Assembly: GCA_033782935.1 (NCBI GenBank)
Contig: JAWQEG010000710.1
Location: 682,001-746,000, forward strand
Length of the DNA: 64,000 nt
Direction of reading: 5' to 3'
Source of the DNA: Petrolisthes cinctipes
Lineage: Eukaryota; Arthropoda; Malacostraca; Decapoda; Porcellanidae
The stretch's first letter is position 1; each line of letters opens with the position of its first letter. This document shows positions 34,601 through 47,639 of the stretch, one piece after another. Made by a program: the position numbers and the translations under genes. The notes below the pieces were generated by a model. That model saw only the letters and a program-made list of their open reading frames with translations. It was not told the DNA's origin and did not search any database.

Positions 34601-37600
34601 AATATCAAGAGTCATTTATAAGGTGGTGGGTGTGTTGGTGTCATTACAGTGCTTAGACTGTAAAATATCAACTCTCATTTATGGGGTGGTGGTTGTGTGG
34701 GTGTCATTACAGTGCTTTGACTGTAAATATCAACAGTCATTCATAGGGTGGTGGGTGTGTAGGTGACATTAGAGTGCTTGGACTGTAAATATTATGGGTT
34801 ATTCATGGGGTAGTGGGTGTGTGGATGTCATTACAGTGCTTGAACTGAAAAGATCAACAGTCATTCATGGGGTGGTGGGTGTGTGGGTGTTATTACAGTG
34901 TTTGGATTGTAAATATCAAATGTCATTAATGGGGTGGTGGGTGTGTGGGTGCCATTAAAGTGCTTGGACTGAAAATATCAAGTCATTCATAGTGTGGTGG
35001 GTGTGTGTGTGTCATTAGTGCTTGGACTGTAAATATCAACAGTCATTCATGGGGTGGTGTGTAGCATTACATTGCTTGGATTGTATATATCAAAAGTCAT
35101 TCACAGGGTTATGGGTGTGTGGGTGTCATTACAGTGCTTGGACTGTAAATATCAAAAGTCATTTATAGGGTGGTGGGTGTTTGGGTGTCATCACATTGCT
35201 TGGACTGTAAATATCAACAGTCAATCATGGGGTGGTGGTTGTGTGGGTGTCATTACAGTTCTTGGAATGTAAATATAAACAGTCATTCATGGGGTGGTGG
35301 GTGTGTGGGTGTTATTACAGTGCTTTGACTGTAAATATCAACAGTCATTCAGAGGGTGGTGGGTGTCATTAGAGTGCTTGGACTGTAAATATCAACAGTT
35401 ATTCATGGGGTGGTGGTTGTGTGGGTATCATAAAAATGCTTGGACTGTAAATATCAACCATCATTCATTGGGTGGTGTGTGTGTGGGTGTCATTACAGTG
35501 CTTGGTCTGTAAATATCAACCATCATTTAAGGGGTGATGAGTGAGTGGGTGTCATTACAGTGCTTGGACTGTAAATATCAAGAGTCATTTATGGGGTAGT
35601 GGTTGTGTGGGTGTCTTTACATTGCTTGGACTGTAAATATCAAACATAATTCATGGGATGGTGGGTGTGCGGGTTTCATTACAGTGCTTGGACGGTAAAT
35701 ATCAACAGTCAATAATGAGGTAATGTGTGTGTGGGTGTCATTACAGTGCTTGGACTGTAAATATCAACAGTCATTAATGGGGTCGTGAGTGTATGGGTGT
35801 CACTATAGTGTTTTGATTGTAAATATCAACAGTCATTCTTTGGGTGGTGGGTATCATTAGAGTGCTCGGACTGTAAATATTTACAGTCATGCATGGGGTC
35901 GTGGGTGTGTGGGTATCATTACAGTGCTTGGACTATAAATATAAACAGTCATTTATGGGGTGGTTGTTGTGTGGGTATCATTACAGTGCTTTGACTGTAA
36001 ATATCAACAGTCATTCAGAGGGTGGTGGGTGTCATTAGAGTGCTTGGACTGTAAATATCAACAGTTATTCATGGGGTGGTGGTTGTGTGGGTATCATATA
36101 AATGCTTGGACTGTAAATATCAACCATCATTCATTGGGTGGTGTGTGTGTGGGTGTCATTACAGTGCTTGGTCTGTGAATATCAACAGTCATTCATAGGG
36201 TTGTGAGTGTGTGGGTATTATTTCAGTGTTTTGACTGTAAATATTAACAGTCATTCAGAGGGTGGTGGGTGTCATTAGAGGGCTTGGACTGTAAATATCA
36301 ACAGTCATTCATGGGGTGGTGGGTGTGTGGATAGCATTACAGTGCTTGGACTGAAAACATCAACAGTAATTTATGGTGTGGTGGGTGTGTGGGTGTCATT
36401 ACAGTGCTTGGACTATAAATATCAACCATCATTTAAGGGGTGATGAGTGAGTGGGTGTCATTACAGTGCTTGGACTGTAATTATCAACAGTCATTCATAG
36501 GGTTGTCGGTGTGTGGATGTCATTACAGAGCTTGGACTGTAATTATCAACAGTCATTCATGGGGTGGTGGGTGTGTGGGTGTCTTTTCAGTGCTCGGACT
36601 GTAAATATCAACATTCATTCTTGGGGTGATGGTTGTGTGGGTGTTATTACAGTGCTTTGACTGTAAATATCAACAGTCATTCAAAGGGAGGTGGGTGTCA
36701 TTAGAGTGCTTGGACTGTAAATATTAACAGTCATTCATGGGGTGGTGGGTGTTTGGATGTCATTACAGTGCTTGGAATGAAAATATTAACAGTTATTTAT
36801 GGGGTGTTGGGTGTGTGGGTGTCATTACAGTGCTTGGACTTAAAATATCAACCATCATTTATGGGGTTGTGGGTGTGTGGGTGTCATTACAGTGCTTGGA
36901 CTGTAAATATCAACAGTCATTCATAGGGTGGTGGGTGTGTGAGTGTCATTACAGAGCTTGGACTGTAATTATCAACAGTCATTCATGGGGTGGTGGGTGT
37001 GTGGATGTCATTATAATGCTTAGACTGTAAATATCAACAGTCAATCATGTGGTGGTGGGTGTGTGGGTGTCATTACAGTTTTTTTATTGTAATTATTAAC
37101 AGTCAATCATAGGGTGGTGGGCATCATTACAGTGCTTGGACTGTAAATATCAACAGTCATTTATGGGGTGGTGATTGTGTATGTGTCTTTACAGTGCTTG
37201 GACTGAAAATATCAAACATAATTCATGGGATGGTGGGTGTGGGGGTGTCATTACCGTGCATGAACTGTAAATATCAACAGTCAATCATGGGGTGGTGGGT
37301 GTGTGGGGGTCATTACAGTGCTTGGAATGTAAATATCAACAGTCATTCATTGGATCGTGGGTGTATGGGTGTCATTACAGTGTTTTGATTGTAAATATCA
37401 ACAGTCATTTATAGGGTCGTAGGTATCATTAGAGTGCTTTGACTGTAAATATCAACAGTCATTTATAGAGTGGTGGGTGTTTGAGTGTCATTACATTGCT
37501 TGGACTGTAAATATCAACAGTCAATCATGAGGTAGTGGGTGTGTGGGTGTCATTAGAGAGCTTAGACTGTAAAAATCAACAGTCATTCATAGATTGGTGG

Positions 37601-40600
37601 GTGTCATTTGAGTGCTTGGACTATAAATATCAACAGTCATTAATGGGGTGGTGAGTGTATGGGTGTTATTATAGTTCATGGACTTTAAATATCAACCATA
37701 TTTCAAGGGGTTGTCGGTGTGTAGGTGTCATTACAGTGTTCGGACTGTAAATATCAACAGTCATTCATGGGTTGGTGGGTGTGTGGGTCTTATTACAGTG
37801 CTTTGACTGTAAATATCAACAGTCATTCAGAGGGTGGTGGGTTTCATTAGAGTGCTTGGACTGTAAATATCAACTGTTATTCTTGGGGTGGTGAGTGTGT
37901 GGGCATCATAAAAGTGCTTGGACTGTAAATATCAACAGTCATTCATGGGGTTGTGAGTGTGTGGGTGTCATTGCAGTTCTTGGACTGTAAATATCAACCA
38001 TCATTCATTTGGTGGTGTGTGTGTGGGTGTCATTACAGAATCTTAAACTGTGAATATCAACAGTCATTCATGGGTATGTAAGTGTGTGGGTATTATTATA
38101 GTGCTTTGACTGTAAATATCAACAGTCATTCAGTGGGTGGTGGGTGTCATTAGAGTGCTTCGACTATAAATATCAACAGTCATTCAGAGGGTATTGGGTG
38201 TCATTAGAGTGCTTAGACTGTAAATATCAACAGTTATTTATGGGGTGGTGGATGTGTGGATGTTATTACAGTGCTTTGACTGTAAATATCAACAGTCATT
38301 TATGGGGTGGTGGGTGTGGGTGTCATTACAGTGTTTTGACTGTAAATATCAAAAGTCATTCATAGGGTGGTGGGTTTCATTAGAGTGCTTGGACTGTAAA
38401 TATTAACAGTTATTTATGGGGTGGTGGGTTTGTGGGTGTCATGACAGTGCTTGGACTGTAAATATCAACAGTCATTCATGGGGTGGTGGGTGTTTTGGTG
38501 TCATTACAGTGCTTGGACTGTAAATATCAACAGTCATCCAGGGGGGGGTGGGTGTGTGGGCATCATTACAGTTTTTTTATTGTAAATATCAACAGTAATT
38601 CATAGGGTGGTGGGTGTCATTAGAGTGCTTGGACTGTAAATATCAAGAGTCATTTATAAGGTGGTGGGTGTGTTGGTGTCATTACAGTGCTTGGACTGTA
38701 AAATATCAACTGTCATTTATGGGGTGGTGGTTGTGTGGGTGTCATTACAGTGCTTTGACTGTAAATATCAACAGTCATTCATAGGGTGGTGGGTGTCATT
38801 AGAGTGCTTGGACTATAAATATTAACAGTTATTTATGGGGTGAAGGTTTGTGGGTGTCATGACAGTGCTTGGACTGTAAATATCAACTGTCATTCATGGG
38901 GTGGTTGGTGTGTGGGTGTCATTACAGTGCTTTGACTGTAAATATCAAGAGTCATTTAGGGGGTGGTGGGTTTGTGGGTGTCATGACAGTGCTTGGACTG
39001 TAAATATCAACAGTCATTCATGGGGTGGTGGGTGTTTTGGTGTCATTACAGTGCTTGGACTGTAAATATGAACAGTCATCAAGGGGGTGGTGGGTTTGTG
39101 GACATCATTACAGTGCTTTGACTGTAAATATCAACAGTCATTCATAAGGTGGTGGGTGTCATTAGAGTGCTTGGACTATAAATATCAACAGTTATTTATG
39201 GGGTGAAGGTTTGTGGGTGTCATGACAGTGCTTGGACTGTAAATATCAACAGTCATTCATGGGGTGGTGGGTGTGTTGGTGTCATTACAGTGTTTTGACT
39301 GTAAATATCAACAGTCATTTATGGGGTGGTGGGTGTGGGTGACATTACAGTGTTTTGACTGTAAATATCAACAGTCATTTATTGGGTGGTGGGTTTCATT
39401 AGAGTGCTTGGACTGTAAATATCAACAGTTATTTATGGGGTGGTGGGTGTGTGGGTGTCATTACAGTGCTTTGACTGTAAATATCAAGAGTCATTTATGG
39501 GGTGGTGGGTGTGTGTGTCATTATAGTGCTTAGACTGTAAATATCAACAGTCATTAATTGGGTGGTGGGAGTCATTAGAGTGCTTGGACTATAAATATCA
39601 ACAGTTATTGATGGGGTGGTGGGTTTGTGGGTGTCATGACAGTGCTTGGACTGTAAATATCAACAGTCATTCATGGGGTGGTGGGTGTGTGGGTGTCATT
39701 ACATTGCTTGGACTGTAAATATCAACAGTCATTTATGGGGTGGTGGGTGTGGGTGTCATTACAGTGTTATGACTGTAAATATCAACAGTCATTCATAGGG
39801 TGGTGAGTTTCATTAGAGTGCTTGGACTGTAAATATCAACAGTTATTTATGGGGTGGTGGGTTTGTGGGTGTCATGACAGTGCTTGGACTGTAAATATCA
39901 ACAGTCATTCATGGGGTGGTGGGTGTTTTGGTGTCATTACAGTGCTTGGACTGTAAATATCAACAGTCATCCAGGGGGTGGTGGGTGTGTGGGCATCATT
40001 ACAGTGTTTTGATTGTAAATATCAACAGTAATTCATAGGGTGGTGGGTGTCATTAGAGTGCTGGGACTATAAATATCAACAGTTATTTATGGGGTGGTGG
40101 GTTTGTTGGTGTCATGACAGTGCTTGGACTGTATATATCAACAGTCATTCATGGGGTGGTGGGTGATTGGGTGTCATTACAGTGCTTGGACTGTAAATAT
40201 CAACAGTCATTTATGGGGTGGTGGTTGTGTTAGTGTCATTACAGTGCTTTGACTGTAAATATCAACAGTCATTCATAGGGTGGTGGGTGTCATTAGAGCG
40301 CTTGGACTATAAATATCAACAGTTATTTATGGGGTGAAGGTTTGTGGGTGTCATGACAGTGCTTGGACTGTAAATATCAACAGTCATTCATGGGGTGGTG
40401 GGTGTGTGGGTGTCATTACAGTGCTTTGACTGTAAATATCAACAGTCATTTATGGGGTGGTGGGTTTGTGGGTGTCATGACAGTGCTTGGACTGTAAATA
40501 TCAACAGTCATTCATGGGGTGGTGGGTGTTTTGGTGTCATTACAGTGCTTGGACTGTAAATATCAACAGTCATCCAGGGGGTGGTGGGTGTGTGGGCATC

Positions 40601-43000
40601 ATTACAGTGTTTTGATTGTAAATATCAACAGTAATTCATATGGTGGTGGGTGTCATTAGAGTGCTTGGACTGTAAATATCAAGAGTCATTTATAAGGTGG
40701 TGGGTGTGTTGGTGTCATTACAGTGCTTAGACTGTAAAATATCAACTGTCATTTATGGGGTGGTGGTTGTGTGGGTGTCATTACAGTGCTTTGACTGTAA
40801 ATATCAACAGTCATTCATAGGGTGGTGGGTGTGTAGGTGACATTAGAGTGCTTGGACTGTAAATATTATGGGTTATTCATGGGGTAGTGGGTGTGTGGAT
40901 GTCATTACAGTGCTTGAACTGAAAAGATCAACAGTCATTCATGGGGTGGTGGGTGTGTGGGTGTTATTACAGTGTTTGGACTGTAAATATCAAATGTCAT
41001 TAATGGGGTGGTGGGTGTGTGGGTGCCATTACAGTGCTTTGACTGTAAATATCAACAGTCATTTATGGGGTTGTGGGTGTGTGTGTCATTATAGTGCTTG
41101 GACTGTAAATATCAACAGTCATTCATGGGGTGGTGAGTGTGTGGGTGTCATTAAAGTGCTTGGACTGAAAATATCATGTCATTCATAGTGTGGTGGGTGT
41201 GTGTGTGTCATTAGTGCTTGGACTGTAAATATCAACAGTCATTCATGGGGTGGTGTGTAGCATTACATTGCTTGGATTGTATATATCAAAAGTCATTCAC
41301 AGGGTTATGGGTGTGTGGGTGTCATTACAGTGCTTGGACTGTAAATATCAAAAGTCATTTATAGGGTGGTGGGTGTTTGGGTGTCATCACATTGCTTGGA
41401 CTGTATATATCAACAGTCAATCATGGGGTGGTGGTTGTGTGGGTGTCATTACAGTTCTTGGAATGTAAATATAAACAGTCATTCTTGGGGTGGTGGGTGT
41501 GTGAGTGTTATTACAGTGCTTTGACTGTAAATATCAACAGTCATTCAGAGGGTGGTGGGTGTCATTAGAGTGCTTGGACTGTAAATATCAACAGTTATTC
41601 ATGGGGTGGTGGTTGTGTGGGTATCATAAAAATGCTTGGACTGTAAATATCAACCATCATTCATTGGGTGGTGTGTGTGTGGGTGTCATTACAGTGCTTG
41701 GTCTGTAAATATCAACAGTCATTCATAGAGTTGTGAGTGTGTGGGTATTATTTCAGAGTTTTGACTGTAAATATTAACAGTCATTCAGAGGGTGGTGGGT
41801 GTCATTAGAGGGCTTGGACTGTAAATATCAACAGTCATTCATGGGGTGGTGGGTGTGTGGATAGCATTACAGTGCTTGGACTGAAAACATCAACAGTCAT
41901 TTATGGTGTGGTGGGTGTGTGGGTGTCATTACAGTGCTTGGACTATAAATATCAACCATCATTTAAGGGGTGATGAGTTAGTGGGTGTCATTACAGTGCT
42001 TGGACTGTAAATATCAAGAGTCATTCATGGGGTAGTGGTTGTGTGGGTGTCTTTACATTGCTTGGACTGTAAATATCAAACATAATTCATGGGATGGTGG
42101 GTGTGCGGGTTTCATTACAGTGCTTGGACGGTAAATATCAACAGTCAATAATGAGGTAATGTGTGTGTGGGTGTCATTACAGTGCTTGGACTGTAAATAT
42201 CAACAGTCATTAATGGGGTCATGAGTGTATGGGTGTCACTATAGTGTTTTGATTGTAAATATCAACAGTCATTCAAAGGGTGGTGGGTATCATTAGAGTG
42301 CTCGGACTGTAAATATCTACAGTCATGCATGGGGTCGTGGGTGTGTGGGTATCATTACAGTGCTTGGACTATAAATATAAACAGTCATTTATGGGGTGGT
42401 TGTTGTGTGGGTATCATTACAGTGCTTTGAATGTAAATATCAACAGTCATTCAGAGGGTGGTGGGTGTCATTAGAGTGCTTGGACTGTAAATATCAACAG
42501 TTATTCATGGGGTGGTGGTTGTGTGGGTATCATAAAAATGCTTGGACTGTAAATATCAACCATCATTCATTGGGTGGTGTGTGTGTGGGTGTCATTACAG
42601 TGCTTGGTCTGTGAATATCAAGAGTCATTCATAGGGTTGTGAGTGTGTGGGTATTATTTCAGTGTTTTGACTGTAAATATTAACAGTCATTGAGGGGGTG
42701 GTGGGTGTCATTAGAGGGCTTGGACTGTAAATATCAACAGTCATTCATGGGGTGGTGGGTGTGTGGATAGCATTACAGTGCTTGAACTGAAAACATCAAC
42801 AGTCATTTATGGTGTGGTGGGTGTGTGGGTGTCATTACAGTGCTTGGACTATAAATATCAACCATCATTTAAGAGGTGATGAGTGAGTGGGTGTCATTAC
42901 AGTGCTTGGACTGTAATTATCAACAGTCATTCATAGGGTTGTCGGTGTGTGGATGTCATTACAGTGCTTTGACTGTAAATATCAACAGTCATTCATGGGG
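32040..43000 (+). repeat. Large duplication, offset ~6.07-6.44 kb
   Basis: Blocks at about 32.0-36.6 kb and 38.3-43.0 kb share monomer order. The offset is 6,252 bp at 32,041/38,293 and 33,012/39,264. It falls to 6,074 bp at 34,761/40,835, where the first copy has about 178 bp more, then rises to 6,196 bp at 35,054/41,250 and 6,436 bp at 35,960/42,396. The empty-site paralog (36.6-38.3 kb) sits between the two copies. Divergence and indels make this older than the 3,243-bp duplication. Confidence 0.78.
36600..38270 (+). repeat. Empty-site paralog of the LINE insertion region
   Basis: Units here match, in order, those at about 6,830-7,169 and then 10,531-12,215, with no LINE between. Shared rare variants on the left are GGGAGGTGGGTGTC, GGAATGAAAATAT and GGACTTAAAATATC; on the right they are TCATTATAATGCTTAG, GTAATTATTAACAGTC and GGGTATTGGG. 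The offset changes from 29,798 bp left of the LINE (GAGCTT at 7156 and 36954) to 26,437 bp right of it (GCTTAGACTG at 10581 and 37018). The difference of 3,361 bp is the inserted length. The junction monomer reads GGACTGTAATTATC here. Confidence 0.88.
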
Positions 43001-46000
43001 TGGTGAGTGTGTGGGTGTCATTGCAGTTCTTGGACTGTAAATATCAACCATCATTCATTGGGTGGTGTGTGTGTGGGTGTCATTACAGTGCTTGGTCTGT
43101 GAATATCAAAAGTAATTCATAGGGTTGTGAGTGTGTGGGTATTATTTCAGTGCTTTGACTGTAAATATCAACAGTCATTCAGAGGGTGGTGGGAGTCATT
43201 ATAGTGCTTGTACTGTAAATATCAACAGTCATTCATTGGGTGGTGGTTGTGTGGGTGTCATTACAGTGCTTGGACTGTAAATATCAACCATAATTCATGG
43301 GGTAGTGGGTGTGGTTGTGTCATTACAGTGCTTGGACGGTAAATATCAACAGTCAGTCATAGGGTGGTGGGTGTGTTGGTGTCATTACAGTGCTTGGACT
43401 GTAAATATCAACAGTCATTCATGAGGTGGTGGGTGTATGGGTGTCATTACAGTGATTTGATTGTAAATATCAACAGTCATTCATGGGGTGGTGGGTATCA
43501 TTAGTGCTTGGACTGTAAATATAAACAGTCATTTATGGGTTTGTGAGAGTGTGGGTGTCATTACAGTGCTTGGACTGTAAATATCAACTATAATTCATGG
43601 GGTCATGGGTGTTGGGGAGTTAATACAGTGCTTTGACTGTAAATATCAACAGTCATTCATGGGGTGGTGGGTGGCATTACAGTGCTTGGACTGTAAATAT
43701 CAACAGTCATTAATAGGGTGATGAGTGTGTGGGTGTCATTACAGTGCTTGGACTGTAAATATCAACAGTCATTTATAGGGTGGTGGGTGTTTGGACTGTA
43801 AATATCAATAGTCAGTCATGGAGTGGTGGGTGTGTGGGTGTCATTACAGTGCTTGGACTGTAAATATCAACAGTCATTCATAGGGTGATAGGTGTGTGAG
43901 TGTTATTACAGAGCTTGGACTGTAAATATCAACAGTCATTCATGGAGTGGTGGGTGTGTGGGTGTCATTACAGTAATTGGACTGTAAATATCAACAGTCA
44001 TTCTTAGGGTGATGGTTGTGTGGGTGTTATTACAGTGCTTTGACTGTAAATATCAACAGTCATTCAGAGGGTGGTGGGTGTCATTAGAGTGCTTGGACTG
44101 TAAATATTAACAGTCATTCATGGGGTGGTGGGTGTTTGGATGTCATTACAGTGCTTGGACTGAAAATATCAACAGTCATTTTTGGGGTTGTGGTTGTGTG
44201 GGTGTTATTACAGTGCTTGGACTGTAAATATCAACTGTCATTCATTGGGTGGTGGGTGTGTGAGTGTCATTACAGAGCTTGGATTGTATATATCAACAGT
44301 CCTTTATGGGGTGGTGGGTGTGTGGATGTCATTATAGTGCTTGGACTGTAAATATCAACAGTCAATCATAGGGTGGTGAGTGTGTGGGTGTCATTAAAGT
44401 GCTTGGACTGAAAATATCATGTCATTCATAGTGTGGTGGGTGTGTGTGTGTCATTAGTGCTTGGACTGTAAATATCAACAGTCATTCATGGGGTGGTGTG
44501 TAGCATTACATTGCTTGGATTGTATATATCAAAAGTCATTCACAGGGTTATGGGTGTGTGGGTGTCATTACAGTGCTTGGACTGTAAATATCAAAAGTCA
44601 TTTATAGGGTGGTGGGTGTTTGGGTGTCATCACATTGCTTGGACTGTATATATCAACAGTCAATCATGGGGTGGTGGTTGTGTGGGTGTCATTACAGTTC
44701 TTGGAATGTAAATATAAACAGTCATTCTTGGGGTGGTGGGTGTGTGAGTGTTATTACAGTGCTTTGACTGTAAATATCAACAGTCATTCAGAGGGTGGTG
44801 GGTGTCATTAGAGTGCTTGGACTGTAAATATCAACAGTTATTCATGGGGTGGTGGTTGTGTGGGTATCATAAAAATGCTTGGACTGTAAATATCAACCAT
44901 CATTCATTGGGTGGTGTGTGTGTGGGTGTCATTACACTGCTTGGTCTGTAAATATCAACAGTCATTCATAGAGTTGTGAGTGTGTGGGTATTATTTCAGA
45001 GTTTTGACTGTAAATATTAACAGTCATTCAGAGGGTGGTGGGTGTCATTAGAGGGCTTGGACTGTAAATATCAACAGTCATTCATGGGGTGGTGGGTGTG
45101 TGGATAGCATTACAGTGCTTGGACTGAAAACATCAACAGTCATTTATGGTGTGGTGGGTGTGTGGGTGTCATTACAGTGCTTGGACTATAAATATCAACC
45201 ATCATTTAAGGGGTGATGAGTTAGTGGGTGTCATTACAGTGCTTGGACTGTAAATATCAAGAGTCATTCATGGGGTAGTGGTTGTGTGGGTGTCTTTACA
45301 TTGCTTGGACTGTAAATATCAAACATAATTCATGGGATGGTGGGTGTGCGGGTTTCATTACAGTGCTTGGACGGTAAATATCAACAGTCAATAATGAGGT
45401 AATGTGTGTGTGGGTGTCATTACAGTGCTTGGACTGTAAATATCAACAGTCATTAATGGGGTCATGAGTGTATGGGTGTCACTATAGTGTTTTGATTGTA
45501 AATATCAACAGTCATTCAAAGGGTGGTGGGTATCATTAGAGTGCTCGGACTGTAAATATCTACAGTCATGCATGGGGTCGTGGGTGTGTGGGTATCATTA
45601 CAGTGCTTGGACTATAAATATAAACAGTCATTTATGGGGTGGTTGTTGTGTGGGTATCATTACAGTGCTTTGAATGTAAATATCAACAGTCATTCAGAGG
45701 GTGGTGGGTGTCATTAGAGAGCTTGGACTGTAAATATCAACAGTTATTCATGGGGTGGTGGTTGTGTGGGTATCATAAAAATGCTTGGACTGTAAATATC
45801 AACCATCATTCATTGGGTGGTGTGTGTGTGGGTGTCATTACAGTGCTTGGTCTGTGAATATCAAGAGTCATTCATAGGGTTGTGAGTGTGTGGGTATTAT
45901 TTCAGTGTTTTGACTGTAAATATTAACAGTCATTGAGAGGGTGGTGGGTGTCATTAGAGGGCTTGGACTGTAAATATCAACAGTCATTCATGGGGTGGTG

Positions 46001-47620
46001 GGTGTGTGGATAGCATTACAGTGCTTGGACTGAAAACATCAACAGTCATTTATGGTGTGGTGGGTGTGTGGGTGTCATTACAGTGCTTGGACTATAAATA
46101 TCAACCATCATTTAAGAGGTGATGAGTGAGTGGGTGTCATTACAGTGCTTGGACTGTAATTATCAACAGTCATTCATAGGGTTGTCGGTGTGTGGATGTC
46201 ATTACAGTGCTTTGACTGTAAATATCAACAGTCATTCATGGGGTGGTGAGTGTGTGGGTGTCATTGCAGTTCTTGGACTGTAAATATCAACCATCATTCA
46301 TTGGGTGGTGTGTGTGTGGGTGTCATTACAGTGCTTGGTCTGTGAATATCAAAAGTAATTAATAGGGTTGTGAGTGTGTGGGTATTATTTCAGTGCTTTG
46401 ACTGTAAATATCAACAGTCATTCAGAGGGTGGTGGGTGTCATTATAGTGCTTGTACTGTAAATATCAACAGTCATTCATTGGGTGGTGGTTGTGTGGGTG
46501 TCATTACAGTGCTTGGACTGTAAATATCAACCATAATTCATGGGGTAGTGGGTGTGGTTGTGTCATTACAGTGCTTGGACGGTAAATATCAACAGTCAGT
46601 CATAGGGTGGTGGGTGTGTTGGTGTCATTACAGTGCTTGGACTGTAAATATCAACAGTCATTCATGAGGTGGTGGGTGTATGGGTGTCATTACAGTGATT
46701 TGATTGTAAATATCAACAGTCATTCATGGGGTGGTGGGTATCATTAGTGCTTGGACTGTAAATATAAACAGTCATTTATGGGTTTGTGAGAGTGTGGGTG
46801 TCATTACAGTGCTTGGACTGTAAATATCAACTATAATTCATGGGGTCATGGGTGTTGGGGAGTTAATACAGTGCTTTGACTGTAAATATCAACAGTCATT
46901 CATGGGGTGGTGGGTGGCATTACAGTGCTTGGACTGTAAATATCAACAGTCATTAATAGGGTGATGAGTGTGTGGGTGTCATTACAGTGCTTGGACTGTA
47001 AATATCAACAGTCATTTATAGGGTGGTGGGTGTTTGGACTGTAAATATCAATAGTCAATCATGGAGTGGTGGGTGTGTGGGTGTCATTACAGTGCTTGGA
47101 CTGTAAATATCAACAGTCATTCATAGGGTGATAGGTGTGTGAGTGTTATTACAGAGCTTGGACTGTAAATATCAACAGTCATTCATGGAGTGGTGGGTGT
47201 GTGGGTGTCATTACAGTAATTGGACTGTAAATATCAACAGTCATTCTTAGGGTGATGGTTGTGTGGGTGTTATTACAGTGCTTTGACTGTAAATATCAAC
47301 AGTCATTCAGAGGGTGGTGGGTGTCATTAGAGTGCTTGGACTGTAAATATTAACAGTCATTCATGGGGTGGTGGGTGTTTGGATGTCATTACAGTGCTTG
47401 GACTGAAAATATCAACAGTCATTTTTGGGGTTGTGGTTGTGTGGGTGTTATTACAGTGCTTGGACTGTAAATATCAACTGTCATTCATTGGGTGGTGGGT
47501 GTGTGAGTGTCATTACAGAGCTTGGATTGTATATATCAACAGTCCTTTATGGGGTGGTGGGTGTGTGGATGTCATTATAGTGCTTGGACTGTAAATATCA
47601 ACAGTCAATCATAGGGTGGT
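41135..47620 (+). repeat. Tandem duplication, period 3,243 bp, two near-identical copies
   Basis: Copy one is 41135-44377 and copy two is 44378-47620. Five widely spaced landmarks (41250, 41377, 41505, 42396 and 44136) each recur exactly 3,243 bp later, so there is no net indel across the unit. The junction falls in a GGGTGGT/GAGTG tail. I saw about a dozen base differences, for example GTCAGTCATGG against GTCAATCATGG near 43,812/47,055 and GAGGGGGTGG against GAGAGGGTGG near 42,693/45,936. This is either a recent array expansion or an assembly duplication. Confidence 0.93.
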
Positions 47621-47639
47621 TGTTGTGTGGGTGTCATTA

